From assembly GCA_963585895.1 (NCBI GenBank), contig OY757921.1, positions 80,269,127 through 80,333,126 of the forward strand: 64,000 nt of DNA, in the 5' to 3' direction. The notes below the pieces were generated by a model. That model ran no database searches. It was not told the origin of the DNA and saw nothing but the letters and a program-made list of their open reading frames with translations. The position numbers were made by a program, and so were the translations under genes. Within the stretch, counting starts at the first letter, position 1. Each line of letters begins with the position of its first letter. The DNA is from Sepioteuthis lessoniana (Eukaryota; Mollusca; Cephalopoda; Myopsida; Loliginidae). This document shows, in pieces, positions 48,493 through 58,302 of this stretch.

Positions 48493-48880
48493 CTTAAATC
48501 AAGTTGGAGTTAGACTTATATATATATATATAAAATTAACTTGAATTAAGTTTGAGTTAGACTTCCTGATGATCCGATAAGGTGAAACTTTAGTAGAAGA
48601 TTTCCAATTCGTGATTTAAGTTAATTTTATAATTGGCTCCACTTGTGTTGAGGACTTTTGTAATTGTAGCATTGCAGGATTTGCGGAAGGTTTATAGTTT
48701 TCTTTTGACCAACTGACTGCGTATCCCTTGATTTTTTTCAAGGTTGGCCTTTTCTTTCTTTTTGACCTATAATTTTTTCTTTTTCCCCCGGGCAGTGATT
48801 CAAGATACTTTTATCTCTTGTTCCTGATGGGTTTTTTTCGTTTTTTTTTTCTGGTACCGTGAATGCTGGTAGATATTAGA
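48440..48880 (+). mobile_element. Unclassified retroelement-like repeat with hammerhead-like hairpin
   Basis: A (TA)n tract is followed by AAAATTAACTTAAATC (48485) and, after another TA run, AAAATTAACTTGAATTAAG (48532), which pairs with GATTTAAGTTAATTTT at about 48615-48630. The hammerhead-like core sits inside this long stem. The following 250 bp (to about 48880) is moderately GC-richer and non-coding. The arrangement resembles terminal repeats of Penelope-like elements carrying hammerheads (family knowledge). No reverse transcriptase is present. Confidence 0.4.
48562..48599 (+). ncRNA. Hammerhead-like motif 4
   Basis: Stem I CTTC/GAAG (48562-48565 with 48596-48599), CTGATGA (48566-48572), GAAA (48584-48587), C-G closing stem III around TTTA, and permissible triplet GTA (48593-48595). 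Stem II is short (CC/GG) with a T/T mismatch at its base, so it may be inactive. Confidence 0.4.
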
Positions 48881-48888
48881 TTAGATTA

Positions 48889-48892
<4 letters not shown>

Positions 48893-48950
<58 letters not shown>
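48893..48950. repeat. (TA)n microsatellite
   Basis: A TA dinucleotide run of nearly 60 bp lies between the element at 48440 and the foldback at 48971. Confidence 0.95.
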
Positions 48951-48952
<2 letters not shown>

Positions 48953-48970
48953 GTTCACTTTTAACTTTGA

Positions 48971-49147
48971 TCATTATTTCTATGACAGTGATGATAATAA
49001 AGAATGATAATAAAGAATTAGCTCTAGGGGAGACTCAAAGTCATGCTCTTCTTTTGGTTCAGGGGAAGCCTGTTACAACTAGGTGCCCCTGAGCTTATCC
49101 TTTATCATTTTCTTTGATACTCACTGTTGCTGTCATAGAAATAACAA
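48971..49147. repeat. Foldback element, about 60-bp imperfect arms
   Basis: The left arm (TTATTTCTATGACAGTGATG...AAAGAATTAGCTCTAGGGG) pairs with the right arm (CCCCTGAGCTTATCC...TGTCATAGAAATAA). The loop contains CTTCTTTTGGTTCAGGGGAA. There is no coding content. It resembles a MITE or foldback transposon. Confidence 0.75.
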
Positions 49148-49394
49148 CCTTTGTATGCTATGGTAAAAAAAGCAATAAAAAGGAAAAAAATTTTTTAAAG
49201 TACAGGTCAAAATTAATGATAATGATGACTAACAATGCTTCATCTAAAAATTAAAATAATTAAACAATAGAATAATCAAGTCTACTGGAAATTAAAAACT
49301 TAAAACTTGAAAAAATTTTATGAAATTTCAAAAAGTAACTCTGACAATTTCTTTTCTTTAGAAATTTCCAATACAAATAACTGTATTTGCCACT

Positions 49395-49750
49395 AAAAGT
49401 TTTTGATGGCTGATTTTTACTCAGCTGAAGAGATGAGAAAACATTGAAACAGTTTGTCGACTCTACCAAATAGGTTCAAAGACTAATGGCTATAGGAATA
49501 AGTCACCCAGAAATTGAGTCACTGTTTTAAAGATTTTCCCTTGCCATTCTTTCAGGGTAACATGTTCTTAATTCTTTTGGCTAGAATTTTGGATATGAAA
49601 TGACTGCCTCCTTTGTTTTTTCAGAATTTTATAATTACATTATTTTTTTTTAATAAAGTTTCAAATTATAAAAAAAATAGCATTTCTTTTTAATTGTTAT
49701 GAGTTTATATATAAAATGAATATAATGAATATATGATGGGAAACATCAGT
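49395..49750 (+). repeat. Dispersed repeat H, copy 1 (partner 54560-54910)
   Basis: Shared blocks are TTTTACTCAGCTGAAGAGATG, GCCATTCTTTCAGGG, TTTGGCTAGAATTTTGGA, ATATGAAATGACTG, AATAAAGTTTCAAATTATAA and ATATATAAAATGAATATAAT. The start contains CTGAAGAGATGAGAAAACAT, TGAAACAGTTTGTC, a further decayed hammerhead-like string with one core substitution (CTGAAGA). Confidence 0.7.
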
Positions 49751-50112
49751 AAAATCATTCTTAAATGTTGCTTCAAGTTTGGTCAATAAAGTTATTGTGA
49801 ATTTATTTTCTAAATGAAGACTGTTGCAAAAAGCTTACATGCAAAAAAAAAAAGAAAAAGAAAAAAAAAAGCAGAGTAAATTATTGTATCATTTACAAAT
49901 AAGAAAAAGAATGGAGTTTACATGCACACAAAAGTATTGACTATATTGAATATATGTCAGTATATAATATCTTTAAAATTTAGAAAAGTTTCTTATCTTC
50001 TAAAAATCTATTCTATGAAATCTGTGGGTCTAGCAAGGAAAAGAGTAATAAAGTAGATGCTTATAATATATAAAAAGGATATAGTAGATATGAAAATTGT
50101 GGATTTTTCTTT

Positions 50113-50117
<5 letters not shown>

Positions 50118-50162
<45 letters not shown>
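50118..50162. repeat. (GT)n/(TA)n compound microsatellite
   Basis: A GT run passes directly into a TA run. Peptide-like open frames over it are artefacts. Confidence 0.95.
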
Positions 50163-50170
<8 letters not shown>

Positions 50171-50477
50171 ACCATTGGACTCCATAAATACAAAATGAAG
50201 AAATAAACCAAATTTAACCCTTAGAACACTGAGCCTCCCATGTCTGTTTAAACTCCCCTCTGAAAATGTAAAATTCTATAATCTGTTAAAGAACAAATTA
50301 CAACATTTTATAGGCAACAGTGATGTAGAAATGAGGATTTCTTGGCTAAAATTCAGGTCATGTAAGTACATGCTTAGAGCATCAAGGAAAGAGAAGGTAC
50401 CAGTAAGATTTTCCATGGAGCAAATAGTGCAGTTGAACCCAAATCCACAAAAGGGTACCATTAAATAAATAAATAAA

Positions 50478-50480
50478 CAC

Positions 50481-50538
<58 letters not shown>
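50478..50538. repeat. (CA)n microsatellite
   Basis: An uninterrupted CA run of about 60 bp. The sequence 50220-50470 before it is unique-looking except for TTAGAGCATCAAGGAAAGAG, which resembles 42400-42420. Confidence 0.95.
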
Positions 50539-50539
<1 letters not shown>

Positions 50540-50751
50540 GTTGTACAAAAAGTTCTAAACATCACCAAGAAATAGAAGCCATAGCTGAACATTTTTGTTG
50601 TAGCAAAACTCACTAATACTTCTTATAAGACGAGAAAAACTAATTCAGATTTCTGTCTTAATTTTATGCTGGTGAGGCCCATACAAAGGTGCGAGAGGTG
50701 TGCAAAAAATCTAAAATTTGGATGAAGCTAAGACACTTTTAAATGACCCTC

Positions 50752-50754
<3 letters not shown>

Positions 50755-50819
<65 letters not shown>
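50755..50819. repeat. (TA)n microsatellite
   Basis: A TA dinucleotide run of about 65 bp. The following 50820-51320 has no recognised feature. Confidence 0.95.
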
Positions 50820-50822
<3 letters not shown>

Positions 50823-51326
50823 AATAAGCATCATTATTTTTTGTGTTCATGTAATAAATTTTATTCAAATTAACCATCTTTTTATTTTTTTTCCAAAATA
50901 TGCAGATTTTATATGAAGGTGGGGGTATCATAATCTTCTAAATGATTAGGGCCTTAACAGGACTTAATCCAGTTCTACCACCCGAGTAGGTAGCAGCACA
51001 AATATGGGCTGCTCTGGTTCTAAGGGTAAAATCAATGGAAAAGTACCTATGATGTTATAAAATAGTTTACTAGCATAAATAATAAATGCCAATGCAAATT
51101 TATATAAACTGCTATAAAGGATTCTTATGTAAGTGTAAAGGAAACTCTTTTGAGAAATGCTATATTAGCCAGGGAACATATTCCCATAAAAAAGCTCCAA
51201 TTAAAATTACTGAATATGGTAAGAAATCTATCCTCATCCACAACAAGGAACTGTAGATTCAAAAACAAAAAAAAAAAAACTTGCATTTTTGATGTAATAA
51301 TAGGTTCATACAATGGTGCAGAAATA

Positions 51327-51712
51327 CTAGGGTTTGTCAAAAGCTTTGCAATATTTATATATGTGCTAGTTTCCAAAATAAACTCCAGGAACTTGAGGGA
51401 ATCAAACTGATGCCACACCCAGCTTATAGTCCAGATCTAACTCCCTCAGATTATTATTTGTTCAGATCCATGGCTTTCTTCCAGCAATAACAATGCTTCA
51501 ACAACCAAGAGAAGATGGAAGCTTCAATGAAGAAGTTTTTTACCTTAAAGAACATTAACTGGTATCAGTGAGGAAACAAAGAACAGGTAGAAAGATTGTT
51601 TCAGAAGATGCAACACAATGGTCTCTATTTTGAATGTTAGGCTGATTTTGTAACTTGGAGAATAAAGCAAATAAGTTATGAAAATATTGCAAAACTTTTG
51701 ACTCACCCTAGT
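51327..51712 (+). mobile_element. Internally deleted mariner element retaining the transposase C-terminus
   Basis: The ends CTAGGGTTTGTCAAAAGC and GCAAAACTTTTGACTCACCC are inverted copies and match the ends of 14410-14937. The interior encodes LMPHPAYSPDLTPSDYYLF-like residues (the mariner DD34D-type signature) and a tail like EQVERLFQKMQHNGLYF, with stops. The N-terminal DNA-binding half is deleted. It is non-autonomous and inactive. Confidence 0.8.
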
Positions 51713-52242
51713 ATATAAATTACTAAGTTCACTAATTCTAAATAATCTATCCAATATAACAGACAAAGAAGACATAGGACTATATAAAGGTGATGGTCTA
51801 ATCATACTTAGAAATTTAATGTCAACATAAAAAAACAACAAAAAATAGTTAATTTTTTTAGACACGATACTAAATCTTGATAATTATACCTATAAACTAT
51901 ATACTATATAAAAAAGAAAACACCCCTCAACTATATATGTAGCATCCAACCACTCACCAAAAATACTAAAAGATATACAAAAATAACAAATAAAAGAATA
52001 TAAAATGATTCATAAAGCATATCAATAATCAACAATATAAAACATAAATATAATACAGCAATAGAAAACAGTGAATTTACAACAAAAATAAAATACATAC
52101 CCAAAATTGATAGAAATATGAAAAAGAAATATTATATTGTTTAACTTCTGATTTAATAAAAAAAAAATCTATCAACATAGGTAAAGTATTCTTTAAACTA
52201 TTTGACTAGAATTTCCCCCAGACCAATAAACTCTGCCTAATA

Positions 52243-52900
52243 TCTGTAGCAGAAAGAACTTTGTATTTTTGTTTGGCGCATTAATTAATTTGACCGTTAG
52301 GGCCGACACTTATTTTCACCCAATCAGGATGACTTATCCTATTCAGCCCGGACCATTTTTCCAGGCAGCACCAAATTGGGGAAAAGCCGCCAAACACTCT
52401 CTTCCTCAGAAGCTTTCAAACTGAACGGACGTAATTACTGTCCGCTCTCCTTTTAGCAGCAGCATCATGACACCATGAGGAAAGCCATCGAATTTATGGA
52501 CTTCTTGAATCTATTCTCTTTGACCAAGAGTTCCCGGTTGAATATGAATTAGATGAATTCAATCCGCCTCACACAGGAACAACTTTACGTCGCCTCCAAA
52601 ATTGGCTATTTCGACTGCAATGCAAAATTCCACTCAGACATCCAGCTACTTCATCCCTGGGCAACATTTTCTGGAGACATTCATGCTTATCTCCCCAAAC
52701 AACCAGGACCACACATCCATGGGCAACTACATCATTCCTGTCCTCAACCAGCAAACACAACTTTTGCTACACCTATGGCAACCATATCTCACTCACACAT
52801 TCAACAATGTCTTAACCTAGCGATGCACATTTCACTCAGGTAAATAGCTGCTAAAATTTCTTCTCAACTCCAAAACTCTTTCCTTCCTTCCCAAGAGACT
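52243..52900 (+). repeat. Dispersed repeat J, copy 1 (partner 56234-56640)
   Basis: TGTAGCAGAAAGAACTTTGT, TTTTTGTTTGGCGC, TTAATTTGACCGTTAGGG and TTTTCACCCAATCAGGATGA are shared with the second copy, as is the segment AGCATCATGACACCATGAGG with CATCGAATTTATGGA. It is GC-richer than its surroundings. A 96-codon plus-strand open frame (52553-52843) lies inside it but resembles no protein family I know and is probably incidental. Confidence 0.65.
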
Positions 52901-53199
52901 TGCAGCAAAAACGTAAACCCTTTTTTCACACTGCCATTAAAAACCGATCATAAAATTTTTTCGACATCTTGGTTCTTCTCTCATTTATTTTCCAACAACA
53001 TTTAGCGAGGAAATAACAACGTAACAACAACACGCAATAATATTTCTTCGCTAAATATCTAACAGAAATAACATAATGGTTAGCTATTCAAACACAAATA
53101 ACATGGAAAAATGAATAAAAGAAAACAACATATTTCACCATATTGAAGACAGCTAGCAATAGGAGTAGGTTCACTGAAGTTGAATAAGGAAATAATGTA

Positions 53200-53985
53200 T
53201 AACAAACTAGATACTCAAACATACAATGTAAATTTGGAGGCATTAGTAGTAGTTGTAATACTTATCGTAATGATTATAACAATAAGGATCAATTATATAA
53301 AAGCAAAAATTGATAATATGCAACAGAATAGCAAGTGTAGGTTATGCAGAGAAAGAGATGAAATAATTAATCATATTATAAGCGAATGAAGCCAACTAGC
53401 AAAAAAGAAGTACAAGACAAGACATGACTGGATGGGAAAGGTGAGCTACTGGGAATTGTGCAAAAAATTAAAATTTAATCATACTACTAAATGGTATTTG
53501 CACAAACCAGAATCTGTCAAAGAGAATGAGATATATAAAAAATTTTTAAGATTTTGAAATATAAATAGATCACTTAATCCAGGCCAAATGACCAGACCTT
53601 GCGTGGATTATTGATAAGAAGAAAAAAACTTGTCAGTTAGTGGATTTTACTATCCCGGCAGACAACAGAGTGAAAATAAAAGAAAGCGAAAAAATAGACA
53701 AGTACTCAAACTTTGCCAGAGAATTGAAAGAAATATAGAATAAGAGGGTGACGGTGATACCAATTGTAGTTGGTGCACTTGGGACAGTACCAAAAGTCTT
53801 GAAAAAAGACTGAAGGAACTGGAAATCAGATGAAGAGTCAAGACCATGCAGACTACAACATTGGTAAGATCGGCTAGAATATTTAAAAGAGTTTTGGAGA
53901 CTGAAGGAAACTTGCTATCACTCAGACTCCAGTGAAAGCTAATGCTGGTGTGAAAAACTCCCAAGGAGTAAAATAAGAATAAAAA
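53200..53985 (+). mobile_element. LINE pol C-terminal relic with zinc-knuckle, multiply frameshifted
   Basis: In-order pieces are NYIKAKIDNMQQNSKCRLCR (53290-53350) with ERDEIINHIISE, KTRHDWMGKVSYWELCKKLK, KWYLHKPESVKEN, then after frameshifts VIPIVVGALGTVPK (about 53750), and RVKTMQTTTLVRSARIFKRV with LETEGNLLSLRLQ (to about 53935). The CxxC...H...(C) knuckle has lost its final C (TGA stop in place). This is the C-terminal part of a non-LTR retrotransposon polyprotein, dead. The segment at 2505-3025 is a second copy of its 3' end. Confidence 0.8.
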
Positions 53986-53989
53986 AATA

Positions 53990-54555
53990 AACACGTGTGT
54001 ATAAATAAATGTCTAACATATATCATATACAAACCAATGCTAACAAATGAAGACAGCAAGAATAATTAAAAAGTATTCATTGGAGCAACTTAAAAGCCAT
54101 TGAAAAAAGGATATAATTATCATAAACCAACATTCAATAATAACAATTATAAAGAATCAACAATATTATCACAATACATATGCTATGCTAAAAAGAAAAA
54201 TTATCAATTATCTACCATGAAGAACAAGCAGCAAAAAAAAAAATCTCAATAAAAGAAGTGAACTAATATCTAAATGTAGACATCTCAACATATATATTAA
54301 GATAGGAAAAACAACAACTAAAAATAATTTTAAGGACTGAAAGTAAACACCAACATCATTCAAAATAAGAAAATAAAAATGAGATATAATTCAATATATT
54401 ATGTTATATATTAATTTGATTATCAGTTTAAGAATATAAAAAGTAAGTAATAATAAAAGAGAAGTAAAATAAAATGTTTAATGTGTGTGAACGTGGTGGG
54501 GCATGCAAAAGTAATCAATTATCAACAATTATAGCTTGAATTTCATACAATAAAA
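53990..54555. other. A-rich spacer, nothing recognised
   Basis: The plus strand is strongly A-rich over 54000-54480, with no repeat partner or coding frame. Confidence 0.5.
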
Positions 54556-54559
54556 GATT

Positions 54560-54910
54560 TTTTTTACTCAGTTGAAGAGACGAGATAATGAGATAATGTT
54601 GAAACAGATTGGTCAAAGACGGTTGGCCATAAGAATGAGTTCCTAGAAATGGAATAGCTGTTTCAAAGAGTTGCACTTGGCATTCTTTCAAGGCAATACA
54701 TTTTCAATTCTTTCGGCTAGGATTTTGGAGATTTTAGATATGAAATGACTGTGTCTTATTTTTATTTTTAATTTTGTTATTCTTTTATAATAAAGTTTTA
54801 AGTTATGAAAAAAATAATTAAAAAATTTGGCGAAAAAAAAGATTTAAAAAAAATTCTCACAAGTTCATATATAAAATAAATATAATAAATATAAGATGGG
54901 AAGGAGATAT
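54560..54910 (+). repeat. Dispersed repeat H, copy 2
   Basis: Partner of 49395-49750, same orientation, with small indels such as a duplicated GAGATAAT at about 54582. Confidence 0.7.
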
Positions 54911-55428
54911 TTGTATGTCGGTCTAAATGTTGGAATGATATGATAATTTGTATAAGGTTTTTTTTTTAGCTTAAGGTTTTCATTATATTTGTAGACTATA
55001 ATATATACAGGATAAGCATAAAATCTTTCCCTGATTACAAACATATATATTTGATTTCGAAGATTTCATTGGTACATGTACAGAACAATTTCTATTTATT
55101 TGTCTACATAACTCCACAACATTCACATTTCTATCTTTATAACATTTTAATATATGATTGCACATAATCAGGGAAGGATTATAGATTTTCTGCTTACCCC
55201 ATATATAAAAAGTTTATCCAACTATATCACAGGTAGAAGAAACAGTAGATGATATGTAATTTCTCAAATCACATTGCCTTCTGCCTTATATATACATATA
55301 TATTATATATACATATAATATATATCATATATGCATATATATTCAGAATTTTGGGCCTGAAATTTTACCAGTTTTTGCCAGCTTGGATTTTTACCTTTCT
55401 TTTGCACTAAAAATCATAATTTAGATAA

Positions 55429-55431
<3 letters not shown>

Positions 55432-55486
<55 letters not shown>
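55432..55486. repeat. (TA)n microsatellite
   Basis: A TA dinucleotide run. A shorter one lies at about 55617-55639. Both fall in the likely 3' UTR or downstream region of the minus-strand gene. Confidence 0.95.
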
Positions 55487-55489
<3 letters not shown>

Positions 55490-55828
55490 TAAACTGTCCT
55501 ATATTATTAACATTCATATTATATGACCTTTCAAATATAATGTCAGAAAAAAGGATGAACCAAAATTTTAAACTCAAATTATAATAAGAATAATAATTTT
55601 TCCCTAAATAAGAATTATATATATATATATATATATATAAAGTTTACAGGCCTTTACCCAGAACTTACTTTTTTAAGTGAACTTATAAAAAACATTACAC
55701 ACAGATATACATACATACAAGGAGATGCCAAAATTCAGTTACCATTTCATCCATTATCACAGAGAATATATTTATGGGATAAAAATGCTAAAAGTCAAGA
55801 CTTGTTTAAGTTGTCAAGAATTCTGATT

Positions 55829-56059
55829 CTATGAATCAGATTTTGCTTTGGAATCGGGTAGCTGTTCTTTAAGATCCTTATCTTTTTGTGCTTTTTCTTC
55901 TCCTCCTTCTGCTTCTTCAACTTCTTCTTCTTCTTCTTCTTCTTCTTCCAAGTAATCTTCTATCTCATCTTGCGGTGCTTCTAGGAAAATTTGGTTCGTT
56001 ACATTAATGACAATTTTTGGCTGATCAAACTCAAAAACTAGCGGCAGTTCAGGAACCCC
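55829..56059 (-). CDS. Unrecognised acidic protein, last exon
   Basis: The acceptor TTTGCAG precedes 56059, and the exon encodes 76 residues ending at TAG (55831-55829). It begins GVPELPLVFEFDQPKIVINV, a likely beta-strand segment, continues TNQIFLEAPQDEIEDYL, and then has an acidic run of about ten Glu (encoded by a GAA/GAG trinucleotide run) and a charged tail KAQKDKDLKEQLPDSKAKSDS. I do not recognise the family. The acidic end suggests a chaperone-like, histone-binding or scaffold surface, but that is only composition. The trinucleotide run may vary in length between individuals. Confidence 0.8.
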   Translation of the reverse strand, partial: GVPELPLVFEFDQPKIVINVTNQIFLEAPQDEIEDYLEEEEEEEEEVEEAEGGEEKAQKDKDLKEQLPDSKAKSDS

Positions 56060-56233
56060 CTGCAAATATAGAAAACAAATTACAAAGAAATTGAAAAATA
56101 AATAGATGAAATAAGAAATTGAATTTGTATAAGAAAAAAAGAAAGGAAAAAAAAAAAGAAAGTATCTGTATAAGAAATTGAAAATCCTTTGTATACATGT
56201 AGATGCTTGATGTATTTTTACTTTAAAAAATTT

Positions 56234-56640
56234 TGTAGCAGAAAAAACTTCATATTTTTGTTTGGCGCGTAAATTAATTTGACCGTTATGGTTGTCGCAT
56301 ATTTTCACCCAATGAGAATGACTGATGCCGTTCTGCCTGGGTCACCTCCCCAGGGCAATATAAAAGGCAATGCTAACCATTTCTTGCCCTCTTCTCGCGT
56401 CCCCACTGGCCAGAAGCAGGACAAAGCCAGCTAACATGACAGAGCGCACATTCTCTCTCTTCACTTCCTTGCAGCAGGAAGGACCAGCCAATATGAGAGA
56501 CCACGTTCACCCTTCTTCACTGACTCTCTCTCACATATTTCAAGCAGTCTGCTTAGTATCATGAGGAGACCTCATCCAATTTATGGACCATTGGTGTCTT
56601 CCAAGACCTACCCACAGGGCTATAATTAAATTCTAATATA
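56234..56640 (+). repeat. Dispersed repeat J, copy 2 (inside the intron of the minus-strand gene)
   Basis: It aligns with 52243-52560: TTTGTAGCAGAAAAAACTTC, TTTGGCGCGTAAATTAATTTG, TTTTCACCCAATGAGAATGA, and an end with ATCATGAGGAGACCTCATCC, AATTTATGGACCATTGG. Confidence 0.65.
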
Positions 56641-56708
56641 ATGAAATATTATATATGAAATATTATACAAATACATACATAAATAAATACATTATGAAAA
56701 ATACTTAC

Positions 56709-56777
56709 TGTATCTAGGTGTTCAAATATGCAAACCTGATCAGCCATCTTGTCAATAAGCCTTGGAGAACAATAGAT
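56709..56777 (-). CDS. Unrecognised acidic protein, penultimate exon (69 bp)
   Basis: Bounded by acceptor CTTGTAG and donor GTAAGTAT, it encodes 23 residues, IYCSPRLIDKMADQVCIFEH with LDT, in phase 0 on both sides. Its boundaries are supported by perfect phase agreement with the neighbouring exons and by a decayed duplicate at 57073-57141. Confidence 0.8.
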
Positions 56778-57072
56778 CTACAAGAAAGAAAACAATTATT
56801 TTAAATCTTTTTTGTCTTAACATTAAGATTATTTTTTAAAATTTTTCAAAAGAAATACTTGAAATATTTATTAAGAACAGTCATTTTTTAGCTATTGTTC
56901 AACCTGCTTATTAGATAGTAACAGCTTTGCCATAGACCAGTGATTCTCTCTCAACCAAGAGTCACTCCCTCCCACCAAGGGCTATGTGATATTGATGAGG
57001 ACCTTATGAGCCAAATACTATATTGGGGTGGGGACATAGGCATATTTTAAATTGATAAATAAATATACTTAT

Positions 57073-57141
57073 TGAATTTAGATGTACAAATATGAAAACT
57101 TGATTGGGCATCTTGTCAAGTACAGGTACTACACTGAGTCT
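57073..57141 (-). pseudogene. Decayed tandem duplicate of the 69-bp exon
   Basis: The minus strand reads VLDKMPNQVFIFVHLNS, against LIDKMADQVCIFEHLDT in the real exon, 9 of 17 identical. Nucleotide identity over the last 45 bases is about 75-80% by eye. The donor has changed from GT to AT (TTCA|ATAAGTAT), so it should not splice normally. The 5' part has diverged. It is an exon duplication within the intron that did not persist, or a relic of an alternative exon. Confidence 0.7.
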
Positions 57142-57239
57142 AACCAGAAGTACTTGGGAGTGACACTTAAAACCTTCTTTAAAGTTGACTCTGAGTATTA
57201 TCATAATCCATATAATCTTTACATAATATTAACTCTAAG

Positions 57240-58010
57240 GTGAACTCAGCATCAAACAAGCTAGTGTGGTATGCCTGATACTCTCTGAGTGCTACTTGCT
57301 GGATTTGTCACTCTGGTTTGAAGCACAGCCTTGGAATCTATGGTTTTAGGCCTACCTGATCATGTCTGATTGTTGACATTTTTGCAATCTGAACAAAATT
57401 TCTTGAACAATCTGGTTACTGTACTGTGATCAACTGAACCTTCAACTTTTGTACAACAAATATTTTTGGTTGCTTCTTTGGCATTATGGCCCAGTTTGTA
57501 CTTGTAAAGCATAAGTTCCTGAATTAGACTATTCTACATTCATCCGTGGGGCTTTCAAATCACATATAGTGAAGCATTGGATGTGTGAGTGCACTAAATA
57601 CTATGATATTACTAACAACAGTGGGTGCCTACCATAGTTAGAAGTGGAGGTGCCCGTGGTGTAATGGTTATCGTCGCAAGATATGGACACGGTGACACAA
57701 GTTCAAGTCCTGGACGAGACTGATTGCATTTCACATAGCACTAATACCCTTGGGAAAGGTATGAATCCAAATATTCTCCCTCCAGCTATGGGTAAATAGT
57801 AGGACAGACTAGGTTCTTCAGCCTTGGTGAGGCAACTAGTCTAGGAGAAGGAAAACTCTGAATTCAAATCTGTTAAACTCCACTTAAAAATTGACCTTGT
57901 GTCATATCCTGCCCGAGCAGAGGGGTTGGTAAATAGGACCATAGTTAGAACTGCTTTGTACATATGATATATGCACTGCAAACTAGCAAAACTTTTGACT
58001 CAACCTAGTA
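57240..58010 (-). mobile_element. Mariner relic (N-terminal half), split by a SINE-A
   Basis: 57643-57240 on the minus strand encodes decayed mariner N-terminal residues: YKYKLGHNAKEATKNICCT-like, then HSTVTRLFKKFC. 58010-57951 holds its terminal inverted repeat (GGTTGAGTCAAAAGTTTTGC on minus) and the adjacent leader. The two parts are colinear with 14410-14937 and are separated only by the SINE-A at 57644-57937. The other end is missing. Confidence 0.75.
57644..57937 (+). mobile_element. SINE-A, full-length copy with 13-bp target duplication
   Basis: The target duplication ACCATAGTTAGAA is at 57631-57643 and 57938-57950. The head GTGGTGTAATGGTTATCG (A-box-like) and AAGTTCAAGTCCTGG (B-box-like) indicate a tRNA-derived pol III promoter. 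The body includes ACATAGCACTAATACCCTTG, CTCCCTCCAGCTATGGGTAA, and AGGCAACTAGTCTAGGAGAA. The tail TTGTGTCATATCCTGCCCGAG is shared with other SINE types in the window. These boundaries define the family: 294 bp. Confidence 0.9.
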
Positions 58011-58075
58011 TTGACTAACAATAAAATAACAGTAATCTATCAGAAAGAAAGAAAAGAATTAAATTTAAGATAAAC

Positions 58076-58220
58076 CTGTAGATATGTTCCTTCAGCTTTT
58101 ACAGGCTCTTCTTCTGATACAAAGATGACTTCCTGAGGAGAGTTAAGAGATGGCACAAGGTGGATTGCATGGTTGTCGGCACTGTGGAACACAAAAAATC
58201 GGCCTTTCTTCAAGCGGCCC
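58076..58220 (-). CDS. Unrecognised acidic protein, internal exon (145 bp)
   Basis: Acceptor TTTGATTCCAG and donor CTACAG|GTTTAT. The first base completes a Lys codon with the upstream exon. It then encodes GRLKKGRFFVFHSADNHAIH, LVPSLNSPQEVIFVSEEEPV and KAEGTYLQ, ending in phase 0. The alternating hydrophobic pattern suggests beta strands. No catalytic motif is visible. Confidence 0.8.
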
Positions 58221-58302
58221 CTGGAATCAAAGAACAAATTTGATTTTAAGAAATGTACTGGAATTAGTTGTGTATAACTTGCAGTCATGTATAATACACA
58301 TC

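Noticed and set aside
52553-52843. 96-codon plus-strand open frame, GC-richer than its surroundings
   Set aside because: It lies inside dispersed repeat J, whose second copy (56234-56640) does not keep the frame open.
53180-53389. Short ORF with a CxxC...H motif as a possible zinc-finger gene
   Set aside because: The flanking frames continue as a LINE polyprotein end with stops and frameshifts, so it is a transposon relic.
57660-57700. Possible functional tRNA gene
   Set aside because: The A- and B-box-like motifs belong to SINE-A. No complete acceptor or anticodon stem folds, and the same sequence recurs in many copies.
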